From an uncultured Centipeda sp. (GTDB lineage Bacteria > Bacillota > Negativicutes > Selenomonadales > Selenomonadaceae), in NCBI GenBank assembly GCA_937925565.1, contig CALALM010000267.1, positions 1-7,827 on the forward strand: a stretch of DNA of 7,827 bases. Direction: 5' to 3'. The notes beneath the pieces were generated by a model. That model was not told the DNA's origin. It did no database searches and was given only the letters and a program-made list of their open reading frames with translations. Of this stretch, positions 1-5,760 are shown in pieces (position 1 is the first letter of the stretch; each line of letters begins with the position of its first letter). The translations under genes were made by a program, and so were the position numbers.

Positions 1-53
1 TCACGACCTCTTCCACCCCAAGGAAGCGCTCTACCAAGCTGAGCTACGTCCCG
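1..53 (-). tRNA. tRNA-Pro(GGG), 3' part cut off by window edge
   Basis: Read on the minus strand, the first 53 bases of a tRNA are present. The 5' acceptor strand is CGGGACG, followed by a D-arm with the GCTC/GAGC stem and the AGCTTGGTAGA loop. The anticodon stem is CTTCC/GGAAG and encloses the seven-base loop TTGGGGT. This places GGG at the anticodon with G at position 37, which is typical of proline tRNAs reading CCC (and CCU by wobble). The variable loop and the start of the T-stem follow, and the rest lies beyond base 1. The gene sits only 35 bases after the stop of the SwrB-like gene, in the same direction. It has its own promoter but could also receive read-through from the flagellar operon, because no terminator hairpin lies between them. 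Confidence 0.95.
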
Positions 54-63
54 AACAAATGGT

Positions 64-92
64 ATTATAACGAGCTTTTCCCGTTTTGTCAA
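64..92 (-). promoter_or_regulatory. Sigma-70/SigA-type promoter for tRNA-Pro
   Basis: On the minus strand a perfect -35 hexamer TTGACA (bases 92-87) is followed by exactly 17 bases and a perfect -10 hexamer TATAAT (bases 69-64). Seven bases further the likely start is G56, giving a leader of only about three bases before the tRNA 5' end at 53. The -35 hexamer overlaps the last base of the final Asp codon and the whole TGA stop of the upstream SwrB-like gene. Full consensus strength suits a stable RNA gene. The assignment to the vegetative sigma factor follows from consensus; activity is inferred. Confidence 0.88.
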
Positions 93-886
93 TCCCTTTG
101 CGTCATCTGCTTCATAAGGCGCAGCGCCCCTATCTCGACACCGGTCTCGCGCGCCACCTGTTCGATCGTACGACCGGCGCGCAGAAGAGCACGTGCCTTG
201 ACCATCGTCTCATCCTCACGCACGGGCTCGTCTATATCGGACTCGACCGGTGCAGGGGGCGAGGGGACGGGAAGCATCTGCGGCGCAGGAACAGATCCTT
301 GCTGCGCCGGGGATGCGTGGATCTCGGAGTTGATGCGCCTCTGAGGTGTTGTCGGCTGCGGCGACACTGCGAAGCGCTGTTGCTGCACACCCCCCTGCGG
401 CGGCTCTACGGGCGCGTGTGTCTGTTCACGCAAAATCGAAGCGTGAAGCACGGCGGCAAATTCATCCCCATCCGTGCGACGTGATCCCTGTGCGGATGCG
501 GGCGATACGGGAGCCCGCTCCGTCTGCGCTGCAGACGGAGCAGGCGGCGCCTGACCAAGATCACGCAACCGCCGCTCGAGTTCCTCAATGCGCTGACGGA
601 GTGCCCATTCGAGTCGCTGTGCATCCGCAACACGCGTTTCAAGGCGCATTCGCCGATCATCCGCTTCGCGCAGCAGTCCCTCAAGTTTTGTGACATGGCT
701 GCCGAGGCGCTTAATGATGGTATCGGCAGACTGCTGAAGCTCCTTTTTCAGCTTCTCGATGGATTCTGCAAGATCCTCGTCTTCCTCATCATTGCGCTGT
801 CGTCGATGAAGAACGTAGCGGACAATGAGAAGCAGTACGGCGCCGAGAATGATGAGCGCACCCAGAATTTCGGTAACGGAAATAAT
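89..886 (-). CDS. SwrB/YlxL-like membrane-anchored flagellar protein, probable ATT start
   Basis: The open frame encodes about 265 residues if begun at ATT 886-884. From there it gives a strongly hydrophobic helix at residues 7-26 (ILGALIILGAVLLLIVRYVL) followed by a basic HRRQR stop-transfer. Next come a charged coiled-coil region (about 32-115), a long Pro/Gln/Ala-rich linker (about 115-215) and a short helical C-terminus (about 228-265) with the pattern KARALLRAGRTIEQVARETG. N-terminal membrane anchor, coiled coil and a small C-terminal helix-turn-helix-like segment downstream of the flagellar sigma factor match SwrB (YlxL) of Bacillus, which promotes assembly of the flagellar basal body and export apparatus; that protein is shorter (about 167 residues). 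No ATG, GTG or TTG occurs in frame between the upstream stop codon (904-902) and ATG 649-647. Starting at that ATG would give 186 residues with no membrane anchor and no obvious ribosome binding site. The homology is by architecture and position only, so the name is tentative. Confidence 0.75.
   Translation of the reverse strand: MISVTEILGALIILGAVLLLIVRYVLHRRQRNDEEDEDLAESIEKLKKELQQSADTIIKRLGSHVTKLEGLLREADDRRMRLETRVADAQRLEWALRQRIEELERRLRDLGQAPPAPSAAQTERAPVSPASAQGSRRTDGDEFAAVLHASILREQTHAPVEPPQGGVQQQRFAVSPQPTTPQRRINSEIHASPAQQGSVPAPQMLPVPSPPAPVESDIDEPVREDETMVKARALLRAGRTIEQVARETGVEIGALRLMKQMTQRD
517..541. repeat. Perfect 11-bp inverted repeat with 3-base loop inside the SwrB-like gene
   Basis: GCTCCGTCTGC (517-527) and GCAGACGGAGC (531-541) are exact reverse complements separated by three bases. 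The element lies in the codons of the Pro/Ala/Gln-rich linker. No T-run follows on either strand, so it is not an intrinsic terminator. It is a stable stem in RNA from either strand, but its function, if any, is unknown. Confidence 0.6.
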
Positions 887-895
887 AACAGGCTG

Positions 896-901
896 CCTCC
901 C
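896..901 (-). promoter_or_regulatory. Ribosome binding site supporting the non-canonical start
   Basis: GGGAGG on the minus strand is a near-ideal Shine-Dalgarno sequence. It lies six bases after the TAA of the upstream small-protein gene and nine bases before ATT 886-884. No ordinary start codon in the SwrB-like frame follows it for more than 200 bases, so the site is the main reason for placing the start here. The other codon at usable spacing is GTT (889-887), one base away from GTG. Confidence 0.65.
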
Positions 902-907
902 TTAGTC

Positions 908-1243
908 TTAAAAACTGATGTCGAGATGGACGCCGCGATTGGGGTCGGCAGCAAGGCGCTGCAGGAGCTCCGCCCCCTGATCCCCCGAACGTCCGCGTCT
1001 GCCCTGACCGCCTTGCCCGCCACCCTGACGACGCTCACGCTCCGGATCATCCTTCACGCGTGCATCCTCACTGGCCTCCTCCTTTGCGCGCACCTGCTGG
1101 CGTGCGAGTTCCGCATCCTGTTTCTGGCGGATAGATTCAAAAGTCTGCTGGATGTTGACCTGGTTCTGCATATTGCTTTGGACGTTCCCCGCCTCGTTGG
1201 ACTGTGGAAACATCATCTGCATGCTGATTGGCGTGACATTCAT
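908..1243 (-). CDS. Small polar protein of unknown function, Gln/Arg/Gly-rich
   Basis: This 111-residue protein is not assigned to a named family. The N-terminus (1-37) is rich in Met, Gln and Asn. A charged helix-prone stretch (about 35-66) follows, leading into KDDPERERR, then a Gly/Gln/Arg low-complexity segment (73-88), and ending in the motif HLDISF. There is no signal peptide, membrane helix or cysteine. Its start at ATG 1243 lies 18 bases after the FapA stop, with GGAGAGG overlapping and following that TAA as the probable ribosome binding site. The following gene begins about 20 bases after its own stop. The tight packing and matching direction suggest co-translation with the FapA-family gene and a flagellar role, perhaps as a partner or chaperone of its neighbours. 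That is inference from context alone. The protein is probably largely disordered. Confidence 0.8.
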   Translation of the reverse strand: MNVTPISMQMMFPQSNEAGNVQSNMQNQVNIQQTFESIRQKQDAELARQQVRAKEEASEDARVKDDPERERRQGGGQGGQGRRGRSGDQGAELLQRLAADPNRGVHLDISF

Positions 1244-1261
1244 GACGGCACCTGCCTCTCC

Positions 1262-2863
1262 TTAATAGACGCCTACAACAATCTTACCATCGAGCATCTG
1301 CAAGCGCGCATGCTTGAGCTCCTCTTCCACGGACTTCTTCACCCCGTTGATCGTTGCGTTGACCCCGGGAAAGATCGTATCCGAGGCGGCAATGACGCCC
1401 CGCTTCATCTGCTCCAGTTCTTCGTCCATCTCCGCAATGTTTTCCTGCATTTCCTTAATTTTAGTCGCAAGGGGGAACTGCGCATGCGTCAGTTCAACCA
1501 GCTGCTCCCTGCGACGTTCGGAGAGGCTCATCAGCGGCTGTTTTTTGAGCGTTTCGAGCGAGAGACGAACTTCCGTCAGGCGCTTGATTATCTCCTGACA
1601 TTCCTTGAACAATGCGTCACGCCGGTGTTTGAGGTTCGGGTCGACACCGACATCGAGATTGGTCTGCACGTAGAAGTTGTTGCCGAGCACCTTGGCGCGG
1701 ATGGACTCTCCTGCACCGACCTTCCCGCCCGTGATAAAGCCGCGGCGCCCCTCGACACGCACATGGTGACCTGCACGTATCTCCGAGTGCAGAACGACAT
1801 CATTAACAAAGATATCGCGTCCTGCCACAATATTTGCATTTTCGACAAAGGAGATGCTCACATCCTCGGTCGCATTGATTTTTCCGACGTTCATGCCGCG
1901 TATGCCTCCGTGAACAATGACATTGCGCCCTGAGACTTCGGCGCCGCCGATCATCCCTTTGATCTCGACGTCCCCGGCCGCTTTCACGGTGAAGCCGCTC
2001 TCCACATCGCCTCTGATCTCAACGCTGCCGGCAAAGTCGATATTGCCCGTTCCGACGTCGACGCTCTCGTTGATCACGAGATGTGGATCCACGCTGATTT
2101 TCATCCCATCATCGACAATCTGACCGTCGATGAGGGAGACCAGTTCGTTATCGTTGATGACCTTGGTGTTCTTTCCCTGCGGCAGCATGACAGGTTTTCC
2201 GGGCCTTGCGGCAACATCTTCCCCGAACACATTTTTCCCCGGTACCCCCGCGGTTTCCGGAATGCGCACGGCAAGCACGTCGCCGATCTGCGCGCGGATA
2301 AAGATATTCATATCCTTATAGTCCACGCGGTCAAAGGCACGCTCGGCAGGCCGCCCCTTGGATCCCATATCGAATTTCTTTTCGATGCGGGCATCCGTCC
2401 CCGGTTCGGGCTCCGTTCCGCGTGCCGCCATAAACGGGGTCAGACGCGAGACACCGCGCTCAATCGCATCTTGGTCAATGCCGTAGACGACCTTCTTCGC
2501 CGCAAGTGCGTCCATCACATCGGAAACCTCGGGCGGCATATTGCCCTTTTTCTCATCAAAACGCACGGCGGCGGTCATTGCGTCGCGTGCGATCTCAATG
2601 GAAAAGGGAATGACCGCATTGTCTTCCACCTCTTCGTCCGAACCGGAATTTAATTTCACTTCAAATCCGTCCGCCTTCCGAACGATGCGTGCCAGTTGGA
2701 TGTCGTCATAATTTAGGATATGCGCCGCCGCGAGGCGTTCCTTCAATTCCGACAGCTCGATGGCAGGTCTATCCTTGGTTCCCGGATAGACTGTAAGATA
2801 ATTTCCATCCTCTTTGAATACAACCTGAAAGCCGTCTTTTACATCCCCAAATGTGCGCTCCAC
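1262..2863 (-). CDS. FapA family (DUF342) flagellar assembly protein A
   Basis: The 533-residue product has the layout of the DUF342/FapA family. An N-terminal alpha/beta region (about 1-260) carries the family-like segment around residues 196-228 (AVRIPETAGVPGKNVFGEDV followed by PGKPVMLP). A repetitive Gly/Val/Ile-rich region (about 262-405) has recurring turns such as GSVEIRGDV, GDVEIKGMIGG and AGRDIFVNDV, as expected of a stacked beta-helix of the polymer-forming type. A charged coiled coil (about 410-490) and a short C-terminal beta segment follow. There is no signal peptide or membrane helix, so it is probably cytoplasmic. Family members occur in flagellar clusters and are thought to act in flagellar assembly, but the exact activity is poorly defined. 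Translation starts at GTG (2863-2861) with GGGAG seven bases upstream. It lies 54 bases after the sigma factor stop. Length and domain order look complete. Confidence 0.93.
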   Translation of the reverse strand: MERTFGDVKDGFQVVFKEDGNYLTVYPGTKDRPAIELSELKERLAAAHILNYDDIQLARIVRKADGFEVKLNSGSDEEVEDNAVIPFSIEIARDAMTAAVRFDEKKGNMPPEVSDVMDALAAKKVVYGIDQDAIERGVSRLTPFMAARGTEPEPGTDARIEKKFDMGSKGRPAERAFDRVDYKDMNIFIRAQIGDVLAVRIPETAGVPGKNVFGEDVAARPGKPVMLPQGKNTKVINDNELVSLIDGQIVDDGMKISVDPHLVINESVDVGTGNIDFAGSVEIRGDVESGFTVKAAGDVEIKGMIGGAEVSGRNVIVHGGIRGMNVGKINATEDVSISFVENANIVAGRDIFVNDVVLHSEIRAGHHVRVEGRRGFITGGKVGAGESIRAKVLGNNFYVQTNLDVGVDPNLKHRRDALFKECQEIIKRLTEVRLSLETLKKQPLMSLSERRREQLVELTHAQFPLATKIKEMQENIAEMDEELEQMKRGVIAASDTIFPGVNATINGVKKSVEEELKHARLQMLDGKIVVGVY

Positions 2864-2917
2864 AGTATCACTCCCGATCCTTCAAAATTGCGCCTTTATT
2901 GTAACTTTTTCTCCTAC

Positions 2918-3664
2918 TCATATTTCGTCATTCATGCGCGAAAGGGAACCGCGCATGCGAAATATCGCCTTTGTGTGGAGCTGTGAGATCCGCGCCTCCG
3001 AAAGGTGCAGGATTGCCGCGATCTCCTTGAGTGTCATCTCGTCGTAGTAATACAGTGCGACCACTGTACGCTCCTTCTCGGGAAGTTTCTCAATCGCTGC
3101 GGCAAGCGTCTCCTTGACCTCAGTCCACTCTGCATGTTCGACAGGACCATCCTCCAGGGAGGCGGGTGAATCCGTCCGCAGATATTCCTCAAGCGGAATG
3201 ATGGTTGCGGCGCTGACCTGCCCCTCAAGATGATGCAGTTCATTCACCGTAAGATCCAATTCCTCCGCGAGTTCCTGATCGGTTGCCGTACGTCCGAGTT
3301 CTCCCTCAAGACGTGCGACCGCCTTTTCATACTTTTTGATGTTCTGGCGCACGCTGACCGGGATCCAATCCTTTGCGCGCAGATGATCGAGCATGGCTCC
3401 ACGGACACGCACCCCCGCATAGGTTTCAAATTTATTGCCGCGATCGGGCTCGTAACGCTCGATCGCATCCAACAAACCGAAAAAACCGCTGCTCAAAAGA
3501 TCCTCCCGATCGACATGCTGTGGCAAACTGATGGCAATGCGTCCTGCAACAAGGCGAACCAGGGGAAGATAATGCTCGGCAATACGGTTGCGCACATCGA
3601 CGGTCTTTTCCGTTGCGTAGGAACGCCACAGATCCTCAATATCCTCGGCGGTCTGCTCTGCCAT
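2918..3664 (-). CDS. fliA: Flagellar RNA polymerase sigma factor, sigma-28 (FliA/SigD/WhiG) family
   Basis: The 248-residue protein directs RNA polymerase to late flagellar and chemotaxis promoters. Region 2 is clear: DREDLLSSGFFGLLDAIERY (52-71) followed by DRGNKFETYAGVRVRGAMLD, which covers core binding and -10 recognition. Region 3 contains ELGRTATDQELAEELDLT. Region 4 has the -35 recognition helix-turn-helix in MTLKEIAAILHLSEARISQL near the C-terminus. The motif KDWIPVSVRQ between regions 2 and 3 is typical of the family (often DWVPRSVR in others). I chose ATG 3664-3662 because GAGGAG lies nine bases before it. An in-frame ATG at 3673 would add three residues but directly abuts that site. 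It sits after the chemotaxis genes as sigD does in Bacillus, although here one extra gene separates it from cheD. No FlgM-type anti-sigma factor is encoded in the window. Confidence 0.96.
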   Translation of the reverse strand: MAEQTAEDIEDLWRSYATEKTVDVRNRIAEHYLPLVRLVAGRIAISLPQHVDREDLLSSGFFGLLDAIERYEPDRGNKFETYAGVRVRGAMLDHLRAKDWIPVSVRQNIKKYEKAVARLEGELGRTATDQELAEELDLTVNELHHLEGQVSAATIIPLEEYLRTDSPASLEDGPVEHAEWTEVKETLAAAIEKLPEKERTVVALYYYDEMTLKEIAAILHLSEARISQLHTKAIFRMRGSLSRMNDEI

Positions 3665-3696
3665 CTGCAACATCTCCTCTCAGCGGTGTGCGCCTC

Positions 3697-4098
3697 TTAT
3701 GCCGGTGCGGGACCTGCCTCTCCATTTTCCTGTGCGTCTGCGGGAGGGGTTCTCATATGAACGAGAGAATCCTCCGAAAGCGGTCGGAAACTTGACGATG
3801 CGGCAAATTCTTCTGACGCCTTCGTGTCGCTTTCCACCGCATCGAAGTCAATATCGTCCGCATCGTAGCGCTGTGCCTGCATATCCTGCATACGCTCTGC
3901 CGGGGCTTTATCAAATGCCGCCCATCCCTTCGCCTCAAGGATGAACGTCACAAGATAGGTGAATACACCGGCACATATGAATGCAGCCAGACTTCGCAGG
4001 AGCGCTGTCGCAACGCGCGTGTCACTGAACATTCCGGTAATGAACACAATAAGTGCGGCAATCACAGAGAATACCAGTGCCATACCGAGTTTGAACAT
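3697..4098 (-). CDS. Small integral membrane protein of unknown function between cheD and fliA
   Basis: Unrecognised 133-residue protein. Two membrane helices are evident at about residues 4-24 (LGMALVFSVIAALIVFITGMF) and 33-54 (LLRSLAAFICAGVFTYLVTF). The remaining tail of nearly 80 residues is polar and acidic, with a DADDIDFDAVESD cluster (79-91) and a Pro/Ala-rich end, probably disordered. The short loop between helices and the long tail suggest a hairpin anchor presenting an acidic tail, probably in the cytoplasm. I prefer ATG 4098-4096 because AAGGTG lies just upstream at good spacing. A GTG at 4113 would add five residues but has a poorer ribosome binding site. The gene follows the cheD stop by 16 bases and precedes the sigma factor by about 32, so it belongs to the operon. 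Involvement in motility is inferred only from position. Confidence 0.82.
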   Translation of the reverse strand: MFKLGMALVFSVIAALIVFITGMFSDTRVATALLRSLAAFICAGVFTYLVTFILEAKGWAAFDKAPAERMQDMQAQRYDADDIDFDAVESDTKASEEFAASSSFRPLSEDSLVHMRTPPADAQENGEAGPAPA

Positions 4099-4114
4099 TT
4101 CTTCACCTTCCACT

Positions 4115-4600
4115 CTATATGGTTTTATCTCCCTTGCTGACGGTTTTCACCGTATAGGTGCCGTCACTCAGGTCAATTGAGACCGTGCGTCCGTAGTTGA
4201 GTCCGGTATCCTCCGCAATGAGGCGGATTCCCTCCCGCGCAAGCAGCTCCTTCGCCGCCTGTGTGTTACGCTCACCGACACGCATGACACTCGTCGTATT
4301 GGAGAATGCGAACATCTGTGCACCACCGGCAATCTTCGCCACCAAACGTGATTTTACGGCACCAAGTTTCAAAACATCCGCCAACATGAGGGGAAAACCT
4401 GTATCAATGAATTTTGCAGGCGTATCCGACGGACGCGCCTGTTTGCTGTCCGGCAACATATAGTGGAGGAGCCCCCCCACCTTTGCCTTGGGGTCGTATA
4501 GCGAAAGACCGATACAGGAGCCCAGTCCATAGCTGATGAGTGTGGACGGAGCTGCGCCGACTTTGTAGTCGGCCATACCGACTTTAATCAAATCCGGCAT
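4115..4600 (-). CDS. cheD: Chemoreceptor glutamine deamidase CheD
   Basis: CheD deamidates specific glutamines of chemoreceptors and, in Bacillus-type systems, binds CheC and stimulates its phosphatase activity. The 161-residue product carries the family signature YGLGSCIGLSLYD with the catalytic cysteine at residue 29, and GGLLHYMLPDS with the catalytic histidine at 46. The third active-site position, threonine in Thermotoga CheD, is Ser23 here. Length matches the family (about 155-166). I chose ATG 4600-4598 because AGGAG lies nine bases upstream. A TTG at 4609 would add three residues but directly touches that site. The ribosome binding site lies inside the final codons of cheC and the two genes are separated by only one base, implying translational coupling of CheC and CheD, which is sensible for physical partners. 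Confidence 0.97.
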   Translation of the reverse strand: MPDLIKVGMADYKVGAAPSTLISYGLGSCIGLSLYDPKAKVGGLLHYMLPDSKQARPSDTPAKFIDTGFPLMLADVLKLGAVKSRLVAKIAGGAQMFAFSNTTSVMRVGERNTQAAKELLAREGIRLIAEDTGLNYGRTVSIDLSDGTYTVKTVSKGDKTI

Positions 4601-4601
4601 A

Positions 4602-5225
4602 TCATCCAACTCCTACCGCATTCATAATGGTACTGAGAGATCCCGGGTCGGGCACAAGGAAAAAATGTCCGCTGATGCTCCGATCCTCTGCAACAAAATT
4701 TGTTTCAATGAGCAGCGCATGATCGCCCATTTCGCCAAGCTGAACCAAGACCACATTGAGAATGGCACCCGCCATATCCACGGCAAGGGCGGGAATGGAC
4801 GGGAGCATGCTCATGCCCGTGAACGTGTAGAACGCATTCAGATACGATCCGGCAAGAATATTGCCGATCTCCATCAACGCCGATTCGTCCATCGAGTCCA
4901 GTTCATTGGTCTCGCCCCGCTCACGTCCGAGCAGTGTATCTACAAGTGCAAATGCACTGTCCCGTGGAATGAGAAAGAGGATGTTGCTGGGTGCCTTGCC
5001 GTAAACGCGCAGGAAAATACCGACGACCACCAGTTCCGGCCCGCCGACAAATTCCGGTACGTCTTCAATTGGAACAAGTGCCACATGGGGCACATTCATT
5101 TCAATACGGCGCTGAATCAGGCGGGAAAGTGCCGTCGCAGAATTTCCTGCGCCGACGTTTCCAATCTCTTTGAGCACATCCAACTGCAACGCTGACAGTT
5201 CTGTCAGATTCTCATCTACGCTCAT
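4602..5225 (-). CDS. cheC: CheY-P phosphatase CheC
   Basis: CheC dephosphorylates CheY-P and sequesters or is activated by CheD, giving adaptation in Bacillus-type chemotaxis. The 207-residue protein has two copies of the family active-site pattern [D/S]xxxExxN followed after 22 residues by Pro: D16-E20-N23 with P46, and S115-E119-N122 with P145. Both sites are intact, unlike CheX or FliY variants that differ in number or carry extra domains. The length matches stand-alone CheC and no FliN-like C-terminal domain is fused. ATG 5225-5223 is preceded by GAGAGG at eight bases. It follows cheW after a 48-base gap and is almost contiguous with cheD. Confidence 0.97.
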   Translation of the reverse strand: MSVDENLTELSALQLDVLKEIGNVGAGNSATALSRLIQRRIEMNVPHVALVPIEDVPEFVGGPELVVVGIFLRVYGKAPSNILFLIPRDSAFALVDTLLGRERGETNELDSMDESALMEIGNILAGSYLNAFYTFTGMSMLPSIPALAVDMAGAILNVVLVQLGEMGDHALLIETNFVAEDRSISGHFFLVPDPGSLSTIMNAVGVG

Positions 5226-5273
5226 TGGCGCTACCTCTCATTACGGGGCAATGGTCGAAAATCTCAATTCCCC

Positions 5274-5741
5274 CTATTTTGCTTCCTTTGGAAGTCCGAC
5301 AATCTCCTCCAGATTCAGGAGCACAATGAGTCTGCCGTTGATATTGCCGATTCCGCTGAGGAATTTGCTGCTTTCACGTGCATTTGTAGCCTTCTTTGTA
5401 TCAACAGGTGCATTCTCAAGGTTGAGTACCTCGGTCACGGCATCGACCAGCATGCCGACATGGACATCCTCGACAGAAACCGTAACAATGCGGGTGCGGT
5501 CAGTGTACGGCGTCTCCGCAAGCCCAAGGCGCTGCTTGAGGTCAATGACCGGCAAAACCGAGCCGCGCAGATTGATGACACCCTTGATAAAGTCCGCCGC
5601 AAACGGAACACGTGTGATGTCCGTGAGATTGCGGATCTCCTGCACGTTCAGAATGCTGATACCGTATTCTTCATCGCGAAGATTGAATGCCACATACTGC
5701 GAGTTCTGCGGTGCGTTCCCCTGATTCATATCCTCTGCCAT
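5274..5741 (-). CDS. cheW: Chemotaxis coupling protein CheW
   Basis: CheW links CheA to chemoreceptor signalling tips by a double beta-barrel fold and is cytoplasmic at receptor arrays. The 155-residue product is full-length. A short polar N-terminus (1-13) precedes the CheW domain, which begins with YVAFNLRDEEYGISILNVQE. It contains the conserved FIKGVINLRGSVLPVIDL segment (52-69), whose NLRG loop includes the arginine important for contacts with CheA and receptor, and GMLVDAVTEVL (96-106). The C-terminus IVLLNLEEIV is typical. ATG 5741-5739 has GGAGG nine bases upstream in the 19-base gap after cheA. Nothing unusual is seen. Confidence 0.98.
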   Translation of the reverse strand: MAEDMNQGNAPQNSQYVAFNLRDEEYGISILNVQEIRNLTDITRVPFAADFIKGVINLRGSVLPVIDLKQRLGLAETPYTDRTRIVTVSVEDVHVGMLVDAVTEVLNLENAPVDTKKATNARESSKFLSGIGNINGRLIVLLNLEEIVGLPKEAK

Positions 5742-5760
5742 CTTCTTTTCCCTCCCCTGC

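Noticed and set aside
70..83. Short CGGG/CTCG hairpin just before the tRNA as a possible operon terminator
   Set aside because: The stem has only four pairs including one G-T, with no following T-run, and it lies in the tRNA promoter spacer.
719..748. Sigma-28-like promoter (GCCGATAC with an A-run upstream) within the SwrB-like gene
   Set aside because: The -10 matches 7 of 8 but the -35 is imperfect and the spacer is one base too long. Such partial matches are expected by chance in a window this size.
695..1933. 412-residue open frame on the plus strand
   Set aside because: It runs antisense across the SwrB-like gene, the small protein and the FapA gene, has no recognisable domain, and is explained by codon bias of the G+C-rich minus-strand genes.
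2864..2917. Possible promoter in the 54-base gap between the sigma factor and FapA genes (TACAAT at 2903-2898)
   Set aside because: No acceptable -35 hexamer lies 16-18 bases upstream. The gap is simply A+T-richer and holds only the FapA ribosome binding site.
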